Assembly (NCBI GenBank): GCA_007123465.1
Contig: SKLB01000243.1
Span: 1-18,958 of the forward strand
DNA: 18,958 bases
Reading direction: 5' to 3'
Source: Spirochaetales bacterium
GTDB taxonomy: Bacteria; Spirochaetota; Spirochaetia; DSM-27196; PWMO01
Shown: positions 6,836 through 14,295 of the stretch, in pieces
Layout: each line of letters opens with the position of its first letter
Position numbering within the stretch: position 1 is the first letter of the stretch
Made by a program: the position numbers and the translations under genes
Notes under the pieces: model-generated
Seen by the model: the letters and a program-made list of their open reading frames with translations, nothing else
Told to the model about the DNA's origin: nothing
The model's database searches: none

Positions 6836-8242
6836 ATGAAACGGATCGTTCTTGTTCTACTGGCACTGATAACGCTCTCCTCGTGCTTTCTGCGCTCGGC
6901 GCGTCCCGAGCCGGCGGTGGACCTGGAGCAGATCCGCGAACGTGGCCGCCTGCGCGTGATTACCAGTTACGGACCGATAAGCTACTTCATCTACCGCGGC
7001 CAGCCGATGGGCTACGAGTACGAGCTGATTCAGCGGTTTGGCCGGTTTCTCGCTCTGCCGGTTGACCTGGTGATCGCTGAAGACATCGATCACATGATCG
7101 AGCTGCTCAACAGCGGTGAGGGGGATCTCATCGCCTACCGCCTGACTGTCAATAGCGAACGCCGTGAACTGGTTGAGTTCAGCCGACCGCTCTATTTCAC
7201 GCGCCAGGTGCTGGTGCAACGTAAACCGGATGACTGGCGCACGCTGCCGCGGCGCGAGCTCGAAGAGCGGCTGGTGCGCAACCCGGTGGAGCTCGACGGC
7301 GTTCAAGTTCACGTGCGCAAGGGCGCCGCCTACGCATCGCGGCTGCGCAATCTCGAACGCGAGATTGGCGGTCGGATCGCAATTGTCGAGGCTGAAGCAG
7401 ATCTGCCGACCGAAGAATTGATTGCCAGAGTAGCCGAGGGATCGATAGACTATACCGTGGCCGACGAAGACATCGCGCGCTTGATCGGCGGCTACTACAG
7501 TAACATTGATGTCAACACCGCCGTAGGGCTGGAGCAGCAGATTTCGTGGGCAGTGCGCAAGGATACTCCCCAACTGCTGCAGGCTGTCAACCAATGGCTG
7601 GCTGAAGCCCAGGGCGAATCGGACTTCTTTGTGATCCACCGCAAGTATTTTCAGGATCATCGGGCCTATCGGGTGCGGGTAGAAAGCGATCTCTTTCCGA
7701 TCAATGGCGGCAGCATATCGCCCTGGGACGAGCTCTTCCAGCGTTACGCCGACAAGATCGACTGGGACTGGCGCATGCTTGCAGCGCTGGCGTACCAGGA
7801 GTCGCGCTTCAATCCGCGGGCGCGCTCGTGGATGGGGGCCACCGGGCTGATGCAGCTGATGCCGGCAACCGCGCGCCATTTTGGCGCCCGTAACCTGTAC
7901 GATCCGCAAGAAAACCTGCGCGCCGCGGTGGCGTTCATCGGATGGCTGCAGGACTACTGGGGTGAGCGGATCAGTGATCCTGATCAGCGTCTGCGCTTCG
8001 TGCTGGCCTCCTACAACGTCGGCCAGGGCCACGTGGAAGACGCACGGCGGCTGGCACAACTGCACGAGCTCAACCCCGATCAATGGTACGGCAACGTTGA
8101 TCACTACCTGCTTGCCAAGGCCGATCCGCACTACTACAACCAGGAAGTGGTTCAGTTCGGATACGCGCGGGGCCGCGAACCGGTTGAGTTTGTTGAGAAG
8201 GTTCTGGAACTCACCGAGCACTACCGGCGTTTTGCAGAATGA
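6836..8242 (+). CDS. mltF: Membrane-bound lytic murein transglycosylase F-like lipoprotein
   Basis: This 468-residue protein has a lipoprotein signal (MKRIVLVLLALITLSSC, lipobox LSSC, C17). A solute-binding-like domain (SBP_bac_3, about 33-275) begins IRERGRLRVITSYGP, and a soluble lytic transglycosylase (SLT) domain covers about 295-440. The SLT domain shows LAALAYQESRFNP with catalytic Glu322, GATGLMQLMPATA (335-347) and ASYNVGQGHV (391-400). This is the MltF architecture: it cleaves the MurNAc-GlcNAc bond with 1,6-anhydro product formation, and the N-terminal domain is thought to respond to muropeptides. It is slightly shorter than E. coli MltF (518 aa). The ribosome site is poor, with only AAAG 7 nt upstream. 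A small secreted protein follows, overlapping or 35 nt away depending on its start. Confidence 0.93.
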   Translation: MKRIVLVLLALITLSSCFLRSARPEPAVDLEQIRERGRLRVITSYGPISYFIYRGQPMGYEYELIQRFGRFLALPVDLVIAEDIDHMIELLNSGEGDLIAYRLTVNSERRELVEFSRPLYFTRQVLVQRKPDDWRTLPRRELEERLVRNPVELDGVQVHVRKGAAYASRLRNLEREIGGRIAIVEAEADLPTEELIARVAEGSIDYTVADEDIARLIGGYYSNIDVNTAVGLEQQISWAVRKDTPQLLQAVNQWLAEAQGESDFFVIHRKYFQDHRAYRVRVESDLFPINGGSISPWDELFQRYADKIDWDWRMLAALAYQESRFNPRARSWMGATGLMQLMPATARHFGARNLYDPQENLRAAVAFIGWLQDYWGERISDPDQRLRFVLASYNVGQGHVEDARRLAQLHELNPDQWYGNVDHYLLAKADPHYYNQEVVQFGYARGREPVEFVEKVLELTEHYRRFAE

Positions 8243-8277
8243 GCCCATCCTGGTGTATACTGCAACGGGAGGCCGCC

Positions 8278-8988
8278 ATGGCTCTTGCGCGTAGTTCGCT
8301 GTTAGTCACGCTACTGTTGTTGATTGCCGTGGCGGGCCACGGACAGACGGCGCCGCCTGCCGCTGAGGCTGCGCTGGGAAACCAGCTGCGCCTCAGTGGA
8401 CCGGTAATGCAACAGGACCTGTCAGGCGACGGGCTGCAGCGGTGGACCAACGATGCGGGCCACCGGCCGGAGATCAAGTTGACCGACGCTGCCGGGGAGT
8501 CCCATATCCTGAGTCGGGGCAGCGCTGAGTCGGGGCAGCTGAACATTCCCGTACCAACGCCGGCAACCGAGATCTTACTCCCGGTTGGAGATTACGCTTC
8601 TGAAATACGCGCGATGTTCTCCGAGTCATTCTTTGGGCCTATCCCGCTGACGCCCGTGGTTTCTAACAACAGCGCCCTGATTCAACGCTTTGCGCGGCTG
8701 GAAGTACGCAGCTCAGATGACCTTTCGGCCGGGTTTGTGCAGCGCTGGCGCGAGGGAGCCTCGTCAACCATGCGACTGAGCTGGCTCTACGCCGACCGAG
8801 ACGTGTCTATCTCCGGGCGCGGCAGTGCACCGGGAGTTAGCGGCGAGGTAGACCTGCGCTTGAAGCGCGGCTGGAACGCCGTGTTGATGACGCTGATCTA
8901 CGAGCGCGGGCGCGACGGCCGCTTTCTGCTGCGCACCTCCGCCCAGCCCTCCGAAATGCGCTGGATTTACTGGGAACTCGGCGGCTGA
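8278..8988 (+). CDS. Secreted protein of unknown function
   Basis: I do not recognise the family. The 236-residue product has a clear Sec-type signal peptide, MALARSSLLVTLLLLIAVAG, with likely cleavage near HGQ-TAPP, and no lipobox cysteine. The mature part is rich in alternating polar and hydrophobic residues, as expected of beta structure, and ends with LRLKRGWNAVLMTLIY and RWIYWELGG. The start at 8278 is chosen because GGGAGG lies about 5 nt upstream and the signal peptide begins there. An in-frame ATG at 8239 overlaps the mltF stop but would put polar residues before the signal. It sits 35 nt behind mltF and probably shares its transcript, suggesting an envelope role. A 15-bp direct repeat at 8509-8539 lies inside the gene. 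Confidence 0.75.
   Translation: MALARSSLLVTLLLLIAVAGHGQTAPPAAEAALGNQLRLSGPVMQQDLSGDGLQRWTNDAGHRPEIKLTDAAGESHILSRGSAESGQLNIPVPTPATEILLPVGDYASEIRAMFSESFFGPIPLTPVVSNNSALIQRFARLEVRSSDDLSAGFVQRWREGASSTMRLSWLYADRDVSISGRGSAPGVSGEVDLRLKRGWNAVLMTLIYERGRDGRFLLRTSAQPSEMRWIYWELGG
8509..8539 (+). repeat. 15-bp direct repeat with 16-bp period inside a gene
   Basis: CTGAGTCGGGGCAGC occurs at 8509-8523 and again at 8525-8539. Because the period is 16, the two copies are read in different frames (LSRGS and AESGQ). Loss or gain of one unit by slippage would shift the frame of the secreted-protein gene. Confidence 0.85.
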
Positions 8989-9014
8989 GGCGTGGCCATC
9001 GTTCACAAGCTTCG

Positions 9015-9031
9015 TAACAGTTCATAACAGT
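9015..9031 (+). repeat. TAACAGT direct repeats upstream of the araA promoter
   Basis: TAACAGT occurs at 9015-9021 and 9025-9031, a period of 10 bp, ending 16 bp before the araA -35 box. Helical phasing and position would suit an activator. A 6-bp inverted repeat, GTCAAC at 9030-9035 and GTTGAC at 9047-9052, overlaps the second copy and the -35 box. No binding protein can be named. Confidence 0.3.
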
Positions 9032-9047
9032 CAACAACCACTCTCAG

Positions 9048-9076
9048 TTGACAGATTGCCTGCTGCGGTCGATAAT
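9048..9076 (+). promoter_or_regulatory. Near-consensus sigma-70 promoter of araA
   Basis: TTGACA (9048-9053, perfect) and GATAAT (9071-9076, five of six) are separated by exactly 17 bp. The predicted start, near 9083, leaves a leader of about 48 nt before the araA ATG at 9131. This is the strongest promoter match in the window. Confidence 0.68.
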
Positions 9077-9077
9077 T

Positions 9078-9093
9078 GCGTGAACGTACACGC
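9078..9093. promoter_or_regulatory. Palindrome at the araA transcription start, AraR-like operator candidate
   Basis: GCGTGAACGTACACGC is a 16-bp palindrome with one symmetric mismatch pair (A/A at 9083 and 9088). Its core TGAACGTACA differs by one base from TGTACGTACA, the centre of the Bacillus AraR operator consensus as I recall it (ATTTGTACGTACAAAT). It lies directly over the predicted start of transcription, where a repressor would block the strong promoter. No araR gene is in the window. Confidence 0.45.
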
Positions 9094-9130
9094 AAAGCCC
9101 GTCACTCGATGGCGCGGACAGGGGGCTCTC

Positions 9131-10648
9131 ATGATCGATCTGTCGAACTACGAAGTCTGGTTTGTCACCGGCAGTCAGAATCTCTACGGCGAGGACGTGT
9201 TGCAGCAGGTTGCTCAACACGCTCGTACCATAGCCGCGGCGTTGGATGCTGAAGCGGTAATCCCGGTCAAGGTCATCTACAAGCCGGTACTGACCACTCA
9301 CGACGCAATTCGACGGCTCTGCATCGAGGCCGATCTGGCCGATGACTGCATCGGTCTGGTCACCTGGATGCACACCTTCTCACCGGCGCGGATGTGGATC
9401 CCCGGATTGCAAAGCCTGCGCAAGCCCTTTGTGCACCTTCACACCCAGTTCAACAGTGATATACCGTGGTCCACCATCGACATGGACTTCATGAATCTCA
9501 ACCAGTCGGCCCACGGCGGGCGTGAGTTTGGTTTCATCGGTTCGCGGTTGGGCCTGGAGCGAAAGGTGGTGGTGGGTCACTGGCAGGATCCCGCTGTGCG
9601 CCACAGACTGGGCGTCTGGGCCCGCGCGGCCGGCGCCTGGCACGACGCGCAGCGAGCGCGCATAGCGCGGTTTGGCGACAATATGCGCAACGTTGCGGTA
9701 ACCGAGGGCAACAAGGTCTCAGCCGAGATCGAGCTCGGTTACAGCGTTGCCGGTTACGGCATCGGTGATCTGGTGCAAGCGATGCAGCAGGTAAGCGATT
9801 CCGAGGTCGATGCGCTGACGCGCGAATACGATGACGCCTATAGTGTCAGCGCCGAGCTCGGTCCCAGGGGCGGCCGCCGATCGGAGCTGCGCGAAGGGGC
9901 GCGGATCGAGCTCGGTCTGCGACGCTTCCTGGCCGGCGGCGGGTTTACCGGGTTTACCTCCAGCTTTGAAGTGCTGCACGGAATGGCGCAGCTTCCGGGG
10001 CTGGCGGTTCAGCGCTTGATGGCGGACGGTTACGGCTTTGGCGCCGAGGGAGACTGGAAGACCGCGGCGCTGGTGCGCGCAGTCAAAGTCATGGCCCACG
10101 GCCTGCCCGGCGGCAGTTCGTTCATGGAGGACTACACCTACCACTTGCGGGGTAACGAGTCGCTGGTCCTTGGTGCACACATGCTCGAGCTCTGTCCGTC
10201 GATTGCCGATCAGCAGAAGCCGTCATTGGAGATTCACCCGCTGTCGATCGGTGGCAAGTCCGACCCGGTGCGCCTGGTGTTCACCGGCCGGCCAGGTCCC
10301 GCCATCAACGCGTCGCTGGTGGACATGGGTGACCGGTTCCGCATGCTGGTCAACGAGGTAAACGCTGTCACCCCCGCCGAAGCGCTGCCCAGGCTGCCGG
10401 TGGCGCGCGTGTTGTGGAAACCGGAGCCGGACCTCGAGGTCGCCGCTACCAGCTGGATTCTGGCCGGCGGCGCGCATCACACCGCCTATTCACAGGCTAT
10501 CGGTGCCGAGTACATCGAAGATTACTGTGACATCGCCGGTATCGAATGCCTGCACATCGATGCCGACACACGCGTGGATGACTTCAAGCGCGAGTTGCGC
10601 TGGAACGAGGCGTACTACCGCATGTCCGGTGTGCGCGCAGTCAGGTAG
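9131..10648 (+). CDS. araA: L-arabinose isomerase
   Basis: AraA converts L-arabinose to L-ribulose in the cytoplasm, the first step of arabinose catabolism, using a divalent metal such as Mn2+. The 505-residue product has the usual family length (E. coli 500). The metal and catalytic residues fall at the same numbers as in E. coli: E306 in GFGAEGDWK, E333 in FMEDYTYHL, H350 in LGAHMLEL and H450 in GGAHHTAYS. The N terminus (VWFVTGSQNLYGEDVL) is also typical. The ATG at 9131 is chosen because it begins the conserved N terminus and has AGGGGG about 6 nt upstream; the open frame to 9056 would cover the promoter. No araB or araD is adjacent, so the rest of the pathway must lie elsewhere. Its 3' end overlaps the convergent ABC ATPase gene by 34 bp. 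Confidence 0.97.
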   Translation: MIDLSNYEVWFVTGSQNLYGEDVLQQVAQHARTIAAALDAEAVIPVKVIYKPVLTTHDAIRRLCIEADLADDCIGLVTWMHTFSPARMWIPGLQSLRKPFVHLHTQFNSDIPWSTIDMDFMNLNQSAHGGREFGFIGSRLGLERKVVVGHWQDPAVRHRLGVWARAAGAWHDAQRARIARFGDNMRNVAVTEGNKVSAEIELGYSVAGYGIGDLVQAMQQVSDSEVDALTREYDDAYSVSAELGPRGGRRSELREGARIELGLRRFLAGGGFTGFTSSFEVLHGMAQLPGLAVQRLMADGYGFGAEGDWKTAALVRAVKVMAHGLPGGSSFMEDYTYHLRGNESLVLGAHMLELCPSIADQQKPSLEIHPLSIGGKSDPVRLVFTGRPGPAINASLVDMGDRFRMLVNEVNAVTPAEALPRLPVARVLWKPEPDLEVAATSWILAGGAHHTAYSQAIGAEYIEDYCDIAGIECLHIDADTRVDDFKRELRWNEAYYRMSGVRAVR

Positions 10649-11790
10649 CGGCCGGAGCGGTCAAAAGACCCGATCAGCCGGCGGGTATCCGGATCGTAGA
10701 GGTTGCCGCGTAGAAAACGCAGGCCGACGCGGTCACCGCGCGAGAGTCTGGTTGCGTCCTCGGGTTCACCGCGCGTGATAAGCGCGGTGGGTTTCTGATC
10801 GCTTTCCACCGAGCTGGAATCAAACTCAAGGTAGACAAACGTGTCCGAGCCCTGCGGCATCGCCAGCACCACAAAAAGGCTGCCCTCGTCTGCCGGGGGG
10901 GTGCGCACCATCTCCACGTCTTCGGGCCGCGCGTGCAGGATTACGTGGTGCACGCCCGCAGCAGCGCAGCACTGCGGCAGCGGCAGAAAACAGTAGGGAT
11001 CATCGCGCGGGATGAGCAGCAGCCGCCCCGCCGCACGATGCAACTCACCGCGGATCAGATTGGTCCTGGGATTGGCGGTTAATTCGGCTACCGCGGGCGT
11101 AGCCGGGTAGCGGTACACCTCACGCGGAGCATCGAGCTGCGCGATTCTTCCGTCGTGCAGCACGGCGATGACGTCAGCGAGGATCATGGCCTCGTTCTGG
11201 TCGTGGGTGACGTAGAGCGAGGTGGTTCCCAGCCGCTTGTGCACCTGCTTGAGCTGTGTCCGCAGCGCCACGCGCAATTTTGGATCGAGGTTCGACAGCG
11301 GCTCGTCAAACAGCAGGTAACGCGGTCTGGAGGCAATAGTGCGTGCCAGCGCAACGCGCTGCTGCTGGCCGCCGCTGAGCTGTTTTGGACGGCGCCGGGC
11401 CAGCGCCGCCAGGCCCACCATCTCCAGCGCGGCCTCTACTCGCTCGGCAATATCGCCTCGGGCGGTCTTCTTGATCTTGAGCCCGAAGGCCACGTTTTCG
11501 AAGACGTTCATGTGCGGGTAGAGCGCAAAACTCTGGAATACCATGCCGATATCGCGCTCCCGCGGCGGCACCACGTACGAGGAGTACTCGGAAAACACAA
11601 CCCGATCCTCAAGGCGTATCTCTCCGCCCGAGGGAACCTCCAGTCCGGCAACGCAGCGCAGCAACGTGGTCTTGCCCGACCCCGAGGGACCCAGCAGAAC
11701 CAGGAACTCACCCGATTCTATAGCCAGACTGACATCGCGCAGCGCGATGACGTCACCATACCGTTTGGCAAGGTTGTCGACCAGGATCAT
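10615..11790 (-). CDS. MalK/UgpC-type sugar ABC transporter ATPase, without adjacent permeases
   Basis: The 391-residue protein has the single-ATPase plus regulatory-domain layout of MalK, UgpC and MsmK. Walker A is GPSGSGKT (34-41), the Q-loop region GMVFQSFALYPHM, signature LSGGQQQR (138-145), Walker B YLLFDEPLSNLD (158-169) and H-loop H196. The C-terminal part (about 240-391), with HARPEDVEM, is an OB/TOBE-like domain. It would energise CUT1-type importers of oligosaccharides or glycerol phosphate. No binding protein or permease of that type is in the window, so it may serve several importers, as MsmK does. Its start follows the lipoprotein stop by 3 nt with a weak ribosome site, suggesting coupling. 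The 3' end overlaps araA by 34 bp. The C-terminal half is more divergent than the ATPase half. Confidence 0.92.
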   Translation of the reverse strand: MILVDNLAKRYGDVIALRDVSLAIESGEFLVLLGPSGSGKTTLLRCVAGLEVPSGGEIRLEDRVVFSEYSSYVVPPRERDIGMVFQSFALYPHMNVFENVAFGLKIKKTARGDIAERVEAALEMVGLAALARRRPKQLSGGQQQRVALARTIASRPRYLLFDEPLSNLDPKLRVALRTQLKQVHKRLGTTSLYVTHDQNEAMILADVIAVLHDGRIAQLDAPREVYRYPATPAVAELTANPRTNLIRGELHRAAGRLLLIPRDDPYCFLPLPQCCAAAGVHHVILHARPEDVEMVRTPPADEGSLFVVLAMPQGSDTFVYLEFDSSSVESDQKPTALITRGEPEDATRLSRGDRVGLRFLRGNLYDPDTRRLIGSFDRSGRYLTARTPDMR

Positions 11791-11793
11791 CGC

Positions 11794-12327
11794 TCAGGCG
11801 TCCGCGTACTCCTGATAGAAGCGACGCATGGCTCGCTCGGCACGTCGGTCAACGTAAGCGATGGTGCCCGGGTGATACTCGACTGCAACCCGCGAGCCGT
11901 TGGTTATGCTGTGAAACTGTTCCCGGCTCAGAGCCACGGTCAGCCGCTCGCGAACCGGCTCGTTGTGGCCCCCGGCACGTGTCGGACGGTTATCGCGCAG
12001 ACGCAGCAGCTGCGCTCCCACGCGCACCAGTACTTCGCCTTCCATGAAGCGCCATTGCGAGCCGCTGTACACAACCGAGAGTACATAGCTGTTGGGTGAT
12101 CCGTCATTGGGAGAAAGGATGCCGAGCTCTATGCTGTCGTAATCATCGCGGTAGATGACCAGCCGGTGTACCACGTAGTCGTCACCGGAGGAACTTGTCT
12201 GAACCTGGTAACTGATGCGGCCGCTGTCTTCCAGCGTGGTCTGTGGCCCGCTGGAGCAGCCGGTAGCTATTGCGGCTGCAACCAGCACCGCAGTTACCAC
12301 AAAGAGCCGTATTGTGCGTTTGCCCAC
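11794..12327 (-). CDS. Lipoprotein of unknown function
   Basis: The 177-residue product has a lipoprotein signal: a basic N terminus, a hydrophobic stretch, then lipobox ATGC with C24. The start is a GTG at 12327 with AGGAG 8 nt upstream. The mature part mixes strand-like segments (ISYQVQTSS, YVVHRLVIYRDDYDSIELGI, SYVLSVVYSG, VLVRVGAQLLRLR) with a short C-terminal helix rich in Arg and Glu. I recognise no domain or catalytic motif. It lies 11 nt behind rbsK and 3 nt before the MalK-type ATPase gene, so it is almost surely co-transcribed with both. A role in sugar uptake is possible but only by position. Confidence 0.8.
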   Translation of the reverse strand: MGKRTIRLFVVTAVLVAAAIATGCSSGPQTTLEDSGRISYQVQTSSSGDDYVVHRLVIYRDDYDSIELGILSPNDGSPNSYVLSVVYSGSQWRFMEGEVLVRVGAQLLRLRDNRPTRAGGHNEPVRERLTVALSREQFHSITNGSRVAVEYHPGTIAYVDRRAERAMRRFYQEYADA

Positions 12328-12338
12328 CTGCGTAACTC

Positions 12339-13259
12339 CTATTTCTGCTGTTCAATAAAACCCCGGACCGCGGCCGCACCGGGCATTGCCGCCTGTGCTC
12401 CGGCACCGCGGCAGGCCAGTGCACCAACGGCGTTGGCGTAGCGCACAGCCTGATGCAGGGTGTCGCCGCGTCCAAGCGCAAACGCCAGCCCGGCGTTGAA
12501 GGCGTCGCCGGCAGCGGTGGTGTCAACCGCATCGACAGTGTAGCCGGCGACGTGGTCAAACTGCCGGTCGTGAAACACAAACGCTCCCTGCTGCCCGGCT
12601 TTGATGACAACCGAGCGCGCCCCCAGCTGTACCAGCGCCTCTGCGGCCGCCCGCGCGCTGCGGCTGTCGCTGACTTCGATGCCGCTGAGGAGCTCGGCTT
12701 CGCTGGCGTTGGGAGTCAGATAGTCAACCGCCGACAGCAGCGAACGCGGCAGCTGCTGTGCCGGCGCCGGATCCAGGATGGTGACGCAGCCGGCTTGCTG
12801 CGCGCTCTGCAGCGCGTACTCGGTTGTGTCCAGAGGAATCTCCAGCTGCAGCAGCGCAAAGTCTGCTCCAGAAATTACCAGCCGATGCCGATCGATATAC
12901 GAGTTGTCCACGGTCAGATTGGCTCCCGGAACCCACACAATGCGGTTCTCGCCGCCGGCCTCGACCTCGATCAGGGCTACCCCGGTTGGCTGCGAGTCCG
13001 CGGATTCAACCGCGTCATAGGCAACCTTCTCGGCGCTCAGCTTCTCGCGGTACTGCACGCCAAACGAGTCATTGCCAACCCGGCCGATCATGTCAACGTC
13101 GGCACCCAGGCGCGCCAGGGCTATTGCCTGGTTGGCGCCCTTGCCTCCGGTGTAGGTGGCAAATCCGGTTCCAACGAGGCTCTCTCCCGGCCGGGGAAAG
13201 CGTTCGACCGTCGCTACCAGATCCATGTTCAGACTACCAATAACGCAGAAGCGTGCCAT
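12339..13259 (-). CDS. rbsK: Ribokinase
   Basis: RbsK phosphorylates D-ribose to ribose 5-phosphate with ATP in the cytoplasm. The 306-residue protein has the PfkB/ribokinase fold: N-terminal VIGSLNMDLV, the sugar-binding TGGKGANQA (37-45), and DTTAAGDAFNAG with catalytic base D252. Length and motif spacing match E. coli RbsK (309 aa). AGGAG lies 6 nt before the ATG. It is 31 nt behind the oxidoreductase gene and 11 nt ahead of the lipoprotein gene. It could act on ribose brought in by the ribose-type ABC importer at 2891-6508, though the two are not in one operon. A related deoxyribokinase or other PfkB sugar kinase cannot be excluded. Confidence 0.93.
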   Translation of the reverse strand: MARFCVIGSLNMDLVATVERFPRPGESLVGTGFATYTGGKGANQAIALARLGADVDMIGRVGNDSFGVQYREKLSAEKVAYDAVESADSQPTGVALIEVEAGGENRIVWVPGANLTVDNSYIDRHRLVISGADFALLQLEIPLDTTEYALQSAQQAGCVTILDPAPAQQLPRSLLSAVDYLTPNASEAELLSGIEVSDSRSARAAAEALVQLGARSVVIKAGQQGAFVFHDRQFDHVAGYTVDAVDTTAAGDAFNAGLAFALGRGDTLHQAVRYANAVGALACRGAGAQAAMPGAAAVRGFIEQQK

Positions 13260-13290
13260 CAGGAACTCCTCATCATCGCTGTTGTTCTTA

Positions 13291-14268
13291 TCAGGGAAGC
13301 AGTACCGTTGATCCGGTTGTCTTGCGTGACTCCAGATCGCGGTGTGACTGGGCTACATCGATCAGCGCGTACTCCTGGTTGACCGCGATCTTGACCGTGC
13401 CGCTGCGCACCACCTCAAACAACTCCTGGGTGGCGGCCAGCAGGTCGTTGCGCTGGGCAATGTAGTGAAACAGCGTTGGCCGGGTCAGAAAGAGCGACCC
13501 TTTCTGCGCCAGCAGCCCCGGTTCCACCGCCGCTACGGGCCCCGATGCGTTGCCAAAGGTTACCATCATTCCCAGCGGGCTCAGGCAGTCGATGGAGCCT
13601 TCAAAGGTATCCTTTCCCACCGAGTCGTAGACCACCGGGACGCCGCGGCCCCCGGTTATACTGCGGACCTCGCTGACGAAGTCCTCGCGGGTGTAGTCGA
13701 TCGTGTGACTACAGCCAAATGATCGGGCCAGCTCGGCTTTCTCGGCAGATCCCACCGTTCCGATCACGGTAGCGCCGAGTGCGCGCGCCCAGCTGCACAG
13801 TATCAGGCCCACGCCTCCGGCGGCCGCATGAACCAGAATGGTTTCACCGGCTGAGACGCGATAGGTACGGCGCAGCAGGTAGTGCGCCGTGAGGCCGCGC
13901 AGCATCATGGCGGCAGCCACCACGTCGCTGACATCGTGTGGCAGCTTGACGCAGCGCTCGGCGGGCATCAGGCGTGATTCGGCGTAGGCGCCCTGCTGAG
14001 AGTGCACGTAGGCAACGCGGTCTCCAACGGCAAACTCGGTAACCTCGGACCCCATTGCTTCCACAACCCCGGCGGCCTCGGCGCCAAGGCCGTGCGGTAG
14101 TTCGGGCAACTTGTAGAGCCCATTGCGAAAATAGATATCGACAAAGTTGAGCCCGACCGCCGTCTGGCGGATCAGCAGCTCGCGTGGTTCCGGTGGGCCG
14201 ATCTCCACATCGACCCACTTCATTACTTCCGGTCCGCCGGTCTGTTCGATTCGAATGGCCTTTGCCAT
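13291..14268 (-). CDS. qor: NADPH:quinone oxidoreductase-like protein (MDR superfamily)
   Basis: The 325-residue protein is a zinc-free medium-chain dehydrogenase/reductase of the quinone oxidoreductase (QOR) group. It shows VGLNFVDIYFRNGLY (38-52), GLGAEAAGVV, a nucleotide-binding AAAGGVG (148-154) and ITGGRGVPVVYDSVG. The cysteine and histidine ligands for zinc found in alcohol dehydrogenases are absent. It would reduce quinones or electrophilic carbonyls with NADPH. AAGGAGG lies 7 nt before the ATG. It is between the cyclophilin and ribokinase genes with gaps of 27 and 31 nt. The true substrate is uncertain, as in most of this family. Confidence 0.9.
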   Translation of the reverse strand: MAKAIRIEQTGGPEVMKWVDVEIGPPEPRELLIRQTAVGLNFVDIYFRNGLYKLPELPHGLGAEAAGVVEAMGSEVTEFAVGDRVAYVHSQQGAYAESRLMPAERCVKLPHDVSDVVAAAMMLRGLTAHYLLRRTYRVSAGETILVHAAAGGVGLILCSWARALGATVIGTVGSAEKAELARSFGCSHTIDYTREDFVSEVRSITGGRGVPVVYDSVGKDTFEGSIDCLSPLGMMVTFGNASGPVAAVEPGLLAQKGSLFLTRPTLFHYIAQRNDLLAATQELFEVVRSGTVKIAVNQEYALIDVAQSHRDLESRKTTGSTVLLP

Positions 14269-14295
14269 ATTGGGCCTCCTTGTGCGCCGATAGCG

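Noticed and set aside
6857..8248. 463-codon minus-strand open frame antisense to mltF
   Set aside because: The plus strand encodes a complete MltF with catalytic motifs; the antisense product shows no domain or signal.
8232..8261. Internal promoter TTGCAG-18-TATACT before the secreted-protein gene
   Set aside because: The -10 is fair but the -35 is only three of six and overlaps the mltF end; co-transcription is simpler.
11155..12099. 314-codon plus-strand frame opposite the MalK-type ATPase and lipoprotein genes
   Set aside because: It crosses two real minus-strand genes and shows no protein features.
12453..13382. 309-codon plus-strand frame opposite ribokinase
   Set aside because: It is a mirror of a clearly identified rbsK and has no ribosome site or motif.
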